In this document: in pieces, positions 18,730 to 27,286 of the stretch
Position numbering within the stretch: the first letter of the stretch is position 1
Layout: each line of letters begins with the position of its first letter
Assembly: GCF_025145845.1 (NCBI RefSeq)
Contig: NZ_CP102253.1
Location: 1,860,001 to 1,924,000 of the forward strand
Direction: 5' to 3'
DNA: 64,000 bases
Origin: Alistipes shahii WAL 8301
GTDB taxonomy: Bacteria; Bacteroidota; Bacteroidia; Bacteroidales; Rikenellaceae
Notes under the pieces: generated by a model
Databases searched by the model: none
Seen by the model: the letters and a program-made list of their open reading frames with translations, nothing else
What the model was told of the DNA's origin: nothing
Translations under genes and position numbers: made by a program

Positions 18730-20979
18730 ATGAAATCCTGCAAGATATTACGCTACGGCGCGGTGTGCGGCCTGGCGGCCCTGGCGGCCGTCGGCTGCTC
18801 GGTCGATGACGCCGAAACCATCCGCGTACGCGAACTCACGGCCGCCGAGCACGAACTTTTCGTTCCGGCGTCGGGCGGAACCGCCCAGATACAGCTTTAT
18901 TCCAACGGCCGGGTCCGGGTCGAGGCGCTCAGCGACATCGGAGGCTGGGCTTCGGTCGACCGGTCGGAATTCGACGGCGACCGGATGGTTTCGGTCACCT
19001 TTACGGAGAACGATTCGTTCCGCCGCATGGCCAAGCTGCGCTTCGTGCTCGACGGGGGCACACGGGCCGACACGGTCTGCATCAAGCAGTACGGCGTGGT
19101 TCCGTCGCTCGAATGTCCGGCTCCCTACAAGGCGATCCGCGGCAGCGTCGAGACCTTCACCCAGTTCGAGATCGACACCAACATCCCGCTCGGGGACTTC
19201 GCTGTCGCGACTGCCTACGTCGGTCCGACCAGAGACTGGATTCGCAGCGTGCAGCCCGAGCAGGGCATGCTGGTCGTCGACACGAAACCCAACCCGGGCG
19301 AAGACGTCTGCAAGGCGGTCGTCAACCTGAGCTACGTCGACGGCTGGGAGGAGACCTTCTCGGCCAACCTCTACATCACGCAGGCCGACAAGGACGACGA
19401 GTTCGGCCGCGAGGTGTCGTTCGCCGACGTGCGGGCGCTGGCGACGGCCGAAGGCACGGCCGTCGACGAGGATATTCTGATCGAAGGCATCGTCGTCAGC
19501 GACTTCCACAGCAAGAACATGGAGGCCAACCCCAGCGTTTCGTACGACAAGGTCGACGTGACGGTCAACGACTGCACGGCCTACCTCGAAAGCCCCGACG
19601 GCCGCTACGGCTTCCGCCTGCGCTTCGACACGCCGGAGGACAACGTGCTGGCGCGCGGCACGCGCCTCTCGCTCTCGCTCAGCGGCACGGTCCTCACGCG
19701 CGAGGAGAATCCCGAGCGCTACACGATCAGCAGCCTGGTCGGCGAAAACATGGTCGAAAGCGCTGCCGGAGAGGCGATTCCCGTCAAGCAGCGTCGGATT
19801 TCGGAACTGACCGACGACGACGTCTACACCTTCGTCTCGCTCGAAAACACCGAATTTCTGTTCAAGGAGGGCAGCTATGCCAACGTTTACGAAAATTACA
19901 GCCTTTCGTCCGATGTCAACGCCTCGCAGACGGGCAACAACAACCGCATGGACGGCTGGGCGTCGCTGCTGATGGACGACGCGGGAAATTCGATCTACGC
20001 ACCGGTCAACATGCTCTGCCTCTGGCGGCGTTCGGGTCAGGGCGTCCCGCAGGGGACGGGCACGACCCACGGCATCGTGGTGCACAACGAATTGCCGCGC
20101 TACGGCAACGTGGGGCGCTACCAGATCCGCGTGCTCGACGAGTCGGGCTTCGGCATGGAATGGGCCGGGGAGTCGGCCTATACGGAGTTTGCCGAATGGG
20201 ACGGCAACCCTCACAAATACTCGTTCGGGACCTATGCCAAGTTCAACAGCCGGTATGCCTATAACCGGCTGGAGTCGATCACGCCGTCGGACGACATCTC
20301 GTCGGGCAAGACCGTGCCGAATGCCGAACTGTTCTGCGAAAACCACGTCGAAACCACTGCTGCCGAAGCCTGGCCCATTGCAGGAACGGGCAATTACAAC
20401 AATCCGGAGGTCGGCTCGCTCGGAACGTCGCTCACCTGCAAAGCTTATTTCGTCAAGGCCGGCGTGAAGGGCTGGTATCGCTGGGAAGGGAACGAAGTGG
20501 TGGGTTACAACGGCCTGCGCATGGAGTTTTCGACCGCCTCGCTCAACGGCTCGCACATGCTCCTCGGCTTCTCGTTCGCCGCGGGGACCATTTCGGCCAC
20601 CACCTCGAAAACCTATCCGGCGCACTGGTGCGTGGAGTATTCCGTCGACGGGGGACAGAGCTATACGCTCTGCCCGAGCGCCGCCACGGGCGTCGACTAC
20701 GTGCACCTGCGTTCGCTGCCGTGGTGGGACGCTTCGCTGGCCGGAAACCGCTACAACACCTGTTCCTCGGCGGGTATCGGACTGACCGACCATCTCTTCC
20801 GCCTCCCCGCGGAGGTCTTCGGCCGGGAGCGGGTGATGGTCCGCATACGCCCCTACGACAAGGTGATGACCGTGCTGCCGCTCGTCTGGAACGGCGACAC
20901 GGAAACCGCCGAGATCAGCGCCGCCACGACCTACGACAACCAATTGCGGTGGGGCGTCATCACCCTGCGTTACCGGTAG
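18730..20979 (+). CDS. BACON/DUF5689 surface lipoprotein, paralogue 3
   Basis: The 749-residue protein has a lipoprotein signal (ALAAVGCSVDD). Two Ig/BACON-like regions follow (about 35-120 and 125-220), the second ending in SANLYITQADKDDEFG. DUF5689 begins at REVSFADVRALATAEGTAV, with the core IEGIVVSDFHSKNMEANPS and AYLESPDGRYGFRLRFDTP. The second block is IYAPVNMLCLWRRSGQGVP and VGRYQIRVLDESGF. The C-terminal sandwich carries MEFSTASLNGSHMLLGFSFA and HLRSLPWWDASL, matching the other paralogues. It lies 20 bases after paralogue 2 and 4 bases before the TIM-barrel gene. A surface ligand-binding role is inferred. Confidence 0.8.
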   Translation: MKSCKILRYGAVCGLAALAAVGCSVDDAETIRVRELTAAEHELFVPASGGTAQIQLYSNGRVRVEALSDIGGWASVDRSEFDGDRMVSVTFTENDSFRRMAKLRFVLDGGTRADTVCIKQYGVVPSLECPAPYKAIRGSVETFTQFEIDTNIPLGDFAVATAYVGPTRDWIRSVQPEQGMLVVDTKPNPGEDVCKAVVNLSYVDGWEETFSANLYITQADKDDEFGREVSFADVRALATAEGTAVDEDILIEGIVVSDFHSKNMEANPSVSYDKVDVTVNDCTAYLESPDGRYGFRLRFDTPEDNVLARGTRLSLSLSGTVLTREENPERYTISSLVGENMVESAAGEAIPVKQRRISELTDDDVYTFVSLENTEFLFKEGSYANVYENYSLSSDVNASQTGNNNRMDGWASLLMDDAGNSIYAPVNMLCLWRRSGQGVPQGTGTTHGIVVHNELPRYGNVGRYQIRVLDESGFGMEWAGESAYTEFAEWDGNPHKYSFGTYAKFNSRYAYNRLESITPSDDISSGKTVPNAELFCENHVETTAAEAWPIAGTGNYNNPEVGSLGTSLTCKAYFVKAGVKGWYRWEGNEVVGYNGLRMEFSTASLNGSHMLLGFSFAAGTISATTSKTYPAHWCVEYSVDGGQSYTLCPSAATGVDYVHLRSLPWWDASLAGNRYNTCSSAGIGLTDHLFRLPAEVFGRERVMVRIRPYDKVMTVLPLVWNGDTETAEISAATTYDNQLRWGVITLRYR

Positions 20980-20983
20980 CGTC

Positions 20984-23524
20984 ATGCTTGCGATCCGTCA
21001 TACGGTATGTGTCCTGCTCGTCCTTCCGCTGCTCCTCGGGGGCTGCGGCGGGGACGGTGCGGACGACGGGGACGAACCCCGTCCGCCTGCGGGCGGCGGG
21101 GTGATCCTGCGGCTGAAGGTGGCTGCCGGGGAGTCCGGAATGCGTTGGGACTGGTCCGGGGAGCCGCGTGCATTGGTCAACGGCGTGGCTCGCACGGTGG
21201 GCTTCGACGCCGACGGCGTGCCGGTCGTGGGGGCCGATGTCTCTGCGGACGGTCTTTATACAGTTCATTTCCCGGCCGATGCTTACAGCCGCGCGAAGCG
21301 GGCCTTCGTGCTGCCTCCCGCGCAGTTTCCGGTTTCGGGCGGCAGCCTGCAGGCCGCCGCATGCCCGATGTACGGCACGGTCCGGACCACGGGCGATGCG
21401 GCCGACGTGACGCTCTCGCCGCTGTGCGGCGTCGTGCGGATTCCGCTCGCGGGCGATGCGCACATCGCTTCGGTTCGCGTCGAGGATCGCTCCGGAGGGG
21501 CCGTTTCGGGCCTGTTTCCGTTCGATCCGGCGACGCCGGAGATTGTCCGGAACGGCAATTCCGGGAACCTGCCGTGGGTGGTGCTCGACTGTGCCGGGAC
21601 GGGTGGCGGGGTTCGGCCCGCGGCCTCCGGAACGGAGTTCTGCGTGGCGGTTCCCGCAGGCTATTACGCGTCGGGCCTCTCCGTCCGCGTCACCGACTGC
21701 GCCCACCGCTCGGCGACCTGGGAGATTCCCGGTCCGTGCGCCGTCGCGGCGGGCGGGGTGAAGACCCTTGTGCCGCTGAATTACGCTCCCGGCGAAGACC
21801 TGCTCTTCGCCGAGCATTTCGACAACTGCGTCTGGGGGTGCGACTACGCTGCGGAAACGGGCGGTTACGGTGTCGGGGCCGGCAGTTCCGTGCCGTCGCC
21901 GGCCACATCGGCGGGGACCGAGGCGGCCTATGTCGCCAAAGGGGCCGGAACGCCCGGCAGCGCGCTTTTCGAGACCTCGGACTATAATTCCGCGCCTGCC
22001 GCAAGCGCGACGCTCGCCGTGCGCCGCGACTACCTGCGCAACCGCGGACTCTACGACTGGCAGCGGCTCTTTTACGCCGCGGAATATCGCGGCTGCCTGT
22101 GCGGCGGCGACGTCGGCGGTTACGGCAACCGGGGCATCCTGGTGACGCCCCGCATGGCCGCCGCCGGCGAACCGTGCTGCGCCGAACTGTCGTTCCGCAT
22201 CTGCCTCGAACGGGGCATGGAGAGCGATGTGGCCTGCATGGCCGAGTCGGGCGTGCTGCTGGGGTGCGAGGTCGACGGCATGCCGGTCGATGTCGATGTC
22301 GCGACGGGGACCGACATTTCGCAGTCGGTGCAGGGCGTCACCCGTACGGCCGTCCTGCTGCGCGCCGCGAAGCTGACGTCCGGCGTGTGGCACCAGGTGC
22401 GGATGTCGTTCGGGGCCGTGGCTGCCGGAAGTGCGTTCCGCTTCATGCCCACGGTGATCCGCGACGTCAAAAACTGCTTCTGGATCGACGACGTGGAGGT
22501 TCGCCGCACGGGCCGCTACGCCCATGCGGGCGATTGCGTCACGGTCGAACCCACGACCGAACGCGCCGCCGCGGGTGAAGATGTCTCGCGCCTGCGTCTG
22601 CGTCCGAGCGCCGTGCTCTCGATGGCCAACGAGACGACCTACACCGTCACGCCGGGTTACGGCATGACGTGGATCTGCCCCAGCCTCTCGTCCGACGAGT
22701 CGGTCTGGACGCGGGACATCGCCTTCGCCGAAAAGCAGCTCGCCGCCAACGGCTGCAAGGTGTGGTGCATCCACCTGCCCTACGGATCGACGACCGCCGC
22801 GCGCAACCGCGACCTCTGCGCCGCGGGCGCCGACCGTGCCGCCTCGGTGGCCTTCTTCACGCGGGCGATCCGCGCCGTCGCACCCCTGAAGCCGAAAAAC
22901 GTGCTGGTCCACTGCAACCAGACCCTCGCCTTCGGCGACGGCAGTTCGGCCGCGAGCCTCGCGCTGTCGCTGCACGAGTTGCAGACGGTTGCCGACGAGA
23001 TCGGGGCGCACGTCTGTGTCGAGAACATGTCCTACGGCGTGGGCGCCGATGCCGCGGTGCTCGCCGCGGCCGTCGACGAGGCCAATGCGCTGGGCAGCCA
23101 CCGGTACGAAGTCCGCATCGCTTTCGACACGGGCCACGCCAACCTCTATCTCACGCGCGAACAGCCCGGAAAGACCGTCGTCGACTGGCTCCGTACCGCC
23201 GGTGCGCGCATCGGCCAGCTGCACATTCACGGCAACCGCGGCTGGAACGGACGGATCAACGACGACCACCTGATGCCGGGCTACGCCGGGCGGCTGGGCT
23301 ATGCCGACGCCATCGGGCGGGCGGGGCTGTGGGGCGAGTTCTACCATACGCTGCTTGCCGAATGCCGCTACCGGGGTCCCTTCACCTACGAGATTTCCAC
23401 CCGCACGTTCGGCACGGTCGCGGGGGAGGAGCGCAGCGACAACGTTTCGGCTCCGTGGACCATTGCGCATAACTACGACACTTACCTGTATCCCGCCTTC
23501 CGGGAGTACGCCAACCGAAAATGA
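20984..23524 (+). CDS. Lipoprotein with C-terminal xylose-isomerase-like TIM barrel
   Basis: The 846-residue protein has a lipoprotein signal (LPLLLGGCGGDG) and about 500 residues of beta-rich, Cys-containing sequence. That part includes a fimbrillin-like N-terminus and a jelly-roll-like segment (LLFAEHFDNCVWGCD). From about residue 550 there is a sugar-isomerase/endonuclease-IV-type TIM barrel. Its candidate metal or active residues lie in VWCIHLPYG, HVCVENMSYG, AFDTGHANLY, QLHIHGNRGWN and FTYEISTRTF. The barrel superfamily acts on sugars, sugar phosphates or abasic DNA. Surface exposure of such a barrel as a lipoprotein is unusual. Its stop overlaps the next start by four bases (ATGA). The exact reaction is unknown. 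Confidence 0.78.
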   Translation: MLAIRHTVCVLLVLPLLLGGCGGDGADDGDEPRPPAGGGVILRLKVAAGESGMRWDWSGEPRALVNGVARTVGFDADGVPVVGADVSADGLYTVHFPADAYSRAKRAFVLPPAQFPVSGGSLQAAACPMYGTVRTTGDAADVTLSPLCGVVRIPLAGDAHIASVRVEDRSGGAVSGLFPFDPATPEIVRNGNSGNLPWVVLDCAGTGGGVRPAASGTEFCVAVPAGYYASGLSVRVTDCAHRSATWEIPGPCAVAAGGVKTLVPLNYAPGEDLLFAEHFDNCVWGCDYAAETGGYGVGAGSSVPSPATSAGTEAAYVAKGAGTPGSALFETSDYNSAPAASATLAVRRDYLRNRGLYDWQRLFYAAEYRGCLCGGDVGGYGNRGILVTPRMAAAGEPCCAELSFRICLERGMESDVACMAESGVLLGCEVDGMPVDVDVATGTDISQSVQGVTRTAVLLRAAKLTSGVWHQVRMSFGAVAAGSAFRFMPTVIRDVKNCFWIDDVEVRRTGRYAHAGDCVTVEPTTERAAAGEDVSRLRLRPSAVLSMANETTYTVTPGYGMTWICPSLSSDESVWTRDIAFAEKQLAANGCKVWCIHLPYGSTTAARNRDLCAAGADRAASVAFFTRAIRAVAPLKPKNVLVHCNQTLAFGDGSSAASLALSLHELQTVADEIGAHVCVENMSYGVGADAAVLAAAVDEANALGSHRYEVRIAFDTGHANLYLTREQPGKTVVDWLRTAGARIGQLHIHGNRGWNGRINDDHLMPGYAGRLGYADAIGRAGLWGEFYHTLLAECRYRGPFTYEISTRTFGTVAGEERSDNVSAPWTIAHNYDTYLYPAFREYANRK

Positions 23525-24330
23525 ACGCCATGAAAAAACTGATTTGTCTGCTGCTGATGCTCTGTGCGGGCACGGCGGCCTTCGCGTGGGGCGGGCGTGA
23601 ACACCGCCTGATCGCCTATATCGCCGAAGCGCACCTCACGCCCCGCACCCGGCAGGTGCTCGATCGTTACCTCGATCAGTCGATCGTCGAGTATTCGACC
23701 TGGATGGACCGCTACCGCACGGCCCCCGGTTACGAGATCACGACCTACTGGCACATGGTCACCATCGACAAGGACGGCAGCGTGCCGCCCGAACCTTTGC
23801 GTCCCAACGGCGACGGCGACGCCGTGCGCCAGCTCACGCGCGCCATCGAACGGCTGCGCAACTACCGTGAACTCTCCGATTCGACGGTCAACGTCAATCT
23901 CAAGTACGTCATCCACCTCGTGGGCGAGATGCACTGCCCGGGGCACATCTATTTCGCCGATCTGCCGGGCGGCATGGACGCCCCGCGGCACTACGACTTC
24001 TTTCTCCTGAAATACAAGGGTAAGGAGGTGACCTACCACTGGGTTTGGGACGGTTCGGTTTCGCGCCAGTATCCCGACTGGACCGAGGAGGATTTCCGCC
24101 GCGAACTGGACAAGTGGCCCGCCGAAAAGCAGCGTGCCGTGGGCGAGGGCACACCTGCGGACTGGGCGCTGGAGTGCGCCCGCAGCTGCCGCGTGGTTTA
24201 CGACTGGGCCAAGCCCGGCGACGACATCGACGAGGGTTTTCTGCGGGAACACGGCGCCCTGCCCGTCGACCAGGCCCTGCGCGGGGCCTACCGGCTGGCG
24301 CGCGTCCTCAACGATTTGTTCGACAACTAA
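23521..24330 (+). CDS. S1/P1-type nuclease (zinc-dependent), exported
   Basis: The 269-residue protein has a signal peptide ending at Ala22, so the mature chain starts with Trp23. In P1 nuclease the mature N-terminal Trp and His6 bind zinc; here Trp23 and His28 keep exactly that spacing. Other candidate ligands are Asp63, His78 (YWHMV), His132, position 136 and His142 (HLVGEMHCPGH), and His173 and Asp177 (HWVWD). Position 136 is Glu where P1 has Asp. The superfamily cleaves single-stranded DNA/RNA and 3'-nucleotides, or phospholipids (phospholipase C branch). The start overlaps the TIM-barrel stop by four bases; an alternative ATG lies three codons inside. Location: periplasm or surface. Confidence 0.87.
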   Translation: MNAMKKLICLLLMLCAGTAAFAWGGREHRLIAYIAEAHLTPRTRQVLDRYLDQSIVEYSTWMDRYRTAPGYEITTYWHMVTIDKDGSVPPEPLRPNGDGDAVRQLTRAIERLRNYRELSDSTVNVNLKYVIHLVGEMHCPGHIYFADLPGGMDAPRHYDFFLLKYKGKEVTYHWVWDGSVSRQYPDWTEEDFRRELDKWPAEKQRAVGEGTPADWALECARSCRVVYDWAKPGDDIDEGFLREHGALPVDQALRGAYRLARVLNDLFDN

Positions 24331-24342
24331 AACCTACCGATT

Positions 24343-25935
24343 ATGAAACATACGATCCGAACGGCAATGGCCGCCCTGCTCTGCCTTGCCGCCGTCGCGG
24401 GCGTGCGGGCCGACGATTTCGCGGCGCTGCGGGCCGAGGCTGCGGGCCGCACGGTGCGGCTGGCTCCCGGTACGCAGCTCGAAGCCCTTGTCGTCAGCGA
24501 CTACCGCTCGCAGAACATGGAGCTCAACCCCAATGTCTCCTGGGACAAGGTGGATCTCGGCGAGAATCTCCGCACGGCCTATGTCGAAAGCCCGGACGGC
24601 CGTTACGGCTTCAGGCTGCGTTTCGCCGGCATCTACGAAAACCGCCTCGAACGGGGCGACCGCGTGCGGCTCGACCTGGGCGGCTGTTCGCTGACCGGGG
24701 AGACGGACCCCGAACGCTACACGGTCGACGGTCTGTGCGCCGCGAACGTCGAGGTGCTCGAACGCGGCGTCGCACTGCCCGCGAAGGAGCGGCGCATCGC
24801 CGACCTGAAGGACGAGGACCTCTATACCTATGTGACGCTTGCCGGAACGGAGTTTTTGAGCAAGCAGGGATGCTATGCGAACGTATTCGAATCGTGCGTC
24901 CAGCGGTCGCGGCTCAACGCCTTCGATCAGCCGTCGCGCCGCACCGACGGGTGGGCGTCGCTGCTCAAGGATGCCGACAACGGTTCGATTTACATGCTCG
25001 TCAATACCAAATGCGCGTGGCGGCGCGACGGCCGCGGCGTTCCGCACGGCGTCGGAGCCGTCTCGGGCGTCTTGGTCCATACTCCGATGCGTCGTTACGG
25101 AGGCGACATGGGACGTTATGCGATCCGTCCGCTCGACGAGCGCGACATCGCCATTCCGCGCGATACGGCCTCCTCCTATGTCGTGGTCGCCGAGTGGAAC
25201 TGGGACCGCAATTACGACGGCGCCATCCGCTTCGAGAAGCAGGGCTACACGCCCCGCTCCCCGAAGTCGGGCGTCGCGGGCGACCGTGTCCTTCCCGACG
25301 CGGGCGAGGGGTTTCTCTCGACGACCTCCGGGGCCAGGATGCGGCTCGATACGGAGTACGACACGCGCTATGCGCAGGACGGCGACGGCAAGGCCATGCG
25401 CGTCAACGCCGCCCTGCGGCTCGATTCCGACACCCGCGACTGGTTCCGGTTCGACAACCGCGGCCGCATGAGCGGTGCGGAAGCCATCGTCGTCGAGACT
25501 TCGACCGAAGGCGTCGAGGGGCGCGGCCTCTCGTTCGATTTCTCGTTCCTTGCGGGCAACCACGACATCAACCGTTCGTGGGGTTATCCCGTGGAGTGGA
25601 AGGTCGAATATTCGGCCGACGGGCTGCCGTTCATAGATGCCGGACGTATTTTCGTACTGCGGCCGGTCGTTTACAACGATGCCGTGATCAAAGACCTCGG
25701 CCTGCGCCGCCTTTCGTACGACGCCGCGTTGGGATTCACCGAGTACAGCGTGCCGCTCCCGGTTTCGCTGCTCGGGCGCAAACGGCTCACCGTGCGGTTG
25801 ACGCCCGCTTCGGCCGTCATGGCCACGATTCCCGAGAATCCGGCCGACGACTCGGCCGGCGGGGTCGTCACGGCCGATTTCCGCCAGCCCTTCGTGCTGC
25901 GGCTGGGGCGGGTGGCCGTCCGGGCGCTCCGATGA
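24343..25935 (+). CDS. DUF5689 exported protein, paralogue 4
   Basis: The 530-residue protein has a cleavable signal (ALLCLAAVAGVRADD) without lipobox. The DUF5689 core is LEALVVSDYRSQNMELNPN, then TAYVESPDGRYGFRLRF. The second block is IYMLVNTKCAWRRDGRGVP and GGDMGRYAIRPLDERDI. The C-terminal sandwich is AIVVETSTEGVEGRGLSFD with an RKRLTVRLTPASAVMATIP ending like that of paralogue 2. It is the last gene of the operon, 12 bases after the nuclease and just before a strong terminator. Its placement next to the nuclease suggests a binding or accessory role for the same substrate; that is inference. Confidence 0.78.
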   Translation: MKHTIRTAMAALLCLAAVAGVRADDFAALRAEAAGRTVRLAPGTQLEALVVSDYRSQNMELNPNVSWDKVDLGENLRTAYVESPDGRYGFRLRFAGIYENRLERGDRVRLDLGGCSLTGETDPERYTVDGLCAANVEVLERGVALPAKERRIADLKDEDLYTYVTLAGTEFLSKQGCYANVFESCVQRSRLNAFDQPSRRTDGWASLLKDADNGSIYMLVNTKCAWRRDGRGVPHGVGAVSGVLVHTPMRRYGGDMGRYAIRPLDERDIAIPRDTASSYVVVAEWNWDRNYDGAIRFEKQGYTPRSPKSGVAGDRVLPDAGEGFLSTTSGARMRLDTEYDTRYAQDGDGKAMRVNAALRLDSDTRDWFRFDNRGRMSGAEAIVVETSTEGVEGRGLSFDFSFLAGNHDINRSWGYPVEWKVEYSADGLPFIDAGRIFVLRPVVYNDAVIKDLGLRRLSYDAALGFTEYSVPLPVSLLGRKRLTVRLTPASAVMATIPENPADDSAGGVVTADFRQPFVLRLGRVAVRALR

Positions 25936-25940
25936 CGAAA

Positions 25941-25972
25941 AAGCCCGCTGCTCACGCAGCGGGCTTTTTTTA
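25941..25972. terminator. Bidirectional intrinsic terminator
   Basis: A 10-bp perfect stem (AGCCCGCTGC with GCAGCGGGCT, loop TCAC) has a T run on the plus side and an A run before it that gives a T run on the minus side. It serves the convergent DUF5689 operon and folC. Confidence 0.92.
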
Positions 25973-25983
25973 TGAACGGGACT

Positions 25984-27273
25984 TTACAGCGCTTCGGCGA
26001 CGACGTAGGTGCTGCCGCCGATAAAGATCATGTCCTCGGGGGCGGCCAGCTCTTTGGCCCGGGCCACGGCGGCCGTCACCTCTTCCACCGCCTCGCCGCG
26101 GAGTCCGTAGATTGCGGCTTTCGCGGTCAGTTCGGCGGCCGGGAGGGCGCGCTCGGAGTGGGCCTGCGTGAAGATGTAGTGGGCGTCGCGCGGCAGCAGG
26201 GGCAGGATGTGCGCCAGATCCTTGTCGCGTACGAAGCCGATCACGCAGTAGAGTTCCCGGTGGGGCGTGGCTTTCAGCTGGTCGGCGACGTAGGCGATGC
26301 CGTGGGCGTTGTGGCCCGTGTCGCAGACCGTGAGCGGCGATTCAGCCAGCGTCTGCCAGCGTCCCATCAGGGCCGTGTTGGCCGCGGCGCAGCGCATGCC
26401 TTCGAGATAGGCGCGGCGCGAAATGGTGAGCGGCGTCTCCTCGTGCAGGAAGTCGACCGCCGCCGAGGCGGTCACGATGTTGCGGCTCTGGTAGTTGCCC
26501 TGCAGGTCGAGCGACACGTCGAACGCCCTTCCGTCGCGCGAGCGGTGGAGGCGGAAACTCTGGCCCGTGCCCTTCATGTGGTGTTCCTCGCACGAGAATT
26601 CCTGTTCGGCGTAGATCACCCGCGACTTGTTGGCCGCGGCGGCCTGTTCGATAACCCCGTTGTAACGCGCGTCGGCCTCGCCGATGATCACCGGGATGCT
26701 TTTTTTGATGATTCCGGCCTTTTCCGCGGCGATCTTCGGCAGCGTGTCGCCCAGCAGGGAGGTGTGTTCCAGTCCGATGTTGGTGATGACGCTCAATATC
26801 GGCACGATGATGTTCGTGGCGTCGAGCCGTCCCCCGAGTCCCGTTTCGATCACCGCCACCTCGACGTCGCTCTGGGCGAAGTAGTCGAAGGCCATTGCGG
26901 CGGTCATCTCGAAGAACGACAGTTCCAGTTCGACCATCTTGTCGTGGTGCTTGTCCACGAAGTTCACCACCTTCTGCTTGGGGATCATCTCGCCGTCGAC
27001 GCGGATGCGTTCGCGGAAGTCCTGCAAGTGGGGCGAGGTGAACAGTCCCGTGCGGTATCCGGCCTGCTGGAGCACCGAGGCGATGATGTGCGCCACGGAG
27101 CCTTTGCCGTTGGTTCCGGCGACGTGGATCGTGAAGAAGTTGCGCTGGGGGTTTCCGATGTGGCGGCAGAATGCGGTGATGCGCTCCAATCCCGGTTTGT
27201 AAGCCGTCGCGCCCTGGGTTTCGAAGACGGGAAGCGACTGAAAGAGGAATTCGAGTGTCTGGGTGTAATTCAT
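25984..27273 (-). CDS. folC: Folylpolyglutamate synthase / dihydrofolate synthase
   Basis: The 429-residue cytoplasmic ligase has the Mur-ligase-like ATP site HVAGTNGKGSVAH (about residues 49-61), the FTSPHLQDFRERIR loop, EMTAAMAFDYFA and the VIETGLGGRLDATN motif. The C-terminal domain carries VCDTGHNAHG. It adds glutamate to dihydropteroate or folates. Length is normal. It follows lnt at 13 bases on the same strand, so the two are probably co-transcribed and end at the shared bidirectional terminator. Confidence 0.95.
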   Translation of the reverse strand: MNYTQTLEFLFQSLPVFETQGATAYKPGLERITAFCRHIGNPQRNFFTIHVAGTNGKGSVAHIIASVLQQAGYRTGLFTSPHLQDFRERIRVDGEMIPKQKVVNFVDKHHDKMVELELSFFEMTAAMAFDYFAQSDVEVAVIETGLGGRLDATNIIVPILSVITNIGLEHTSLLGDTLPKIAAEKAGIIKKSIPVIIGEADARYNGVIEQAAAANKSRVIYAEQEFSCEEHHMKGTGQSFRLHRSRDGRAFDVSLDLQGNYQSRNIVTASAAVDFLHEETPLTISRRAYLEGMRCAAANTALMGRWQTLAESPLTVCDTGHNAHGIAYVADQLKATPHRELYCVIGFVRDKDLAHILPLLPRDAHYIFTQAHSERALPAAELTAKAAIYGLRGEAVEEVTAAVARAKELAAPEDMIFIGGSTYVVAEAL

Positions 27274-27286
27274 ATCAGCAAGGGGT

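Noticed and set aside
12611..23470. Further long minus-strand frames opposite susD, the DUF5689 genes and the TIM-barrel gene
   Set aside because: All mirror recognised plus-strand genes and show the same low-complexity bias, with no start context or domain.
24045..26024. 659-codon plus-strand frame across the nuclease and DUF5689 genes
   Set aside because: It is out of frame with both, crosses the terminator at 25941 and is Arg-rich without any domain.
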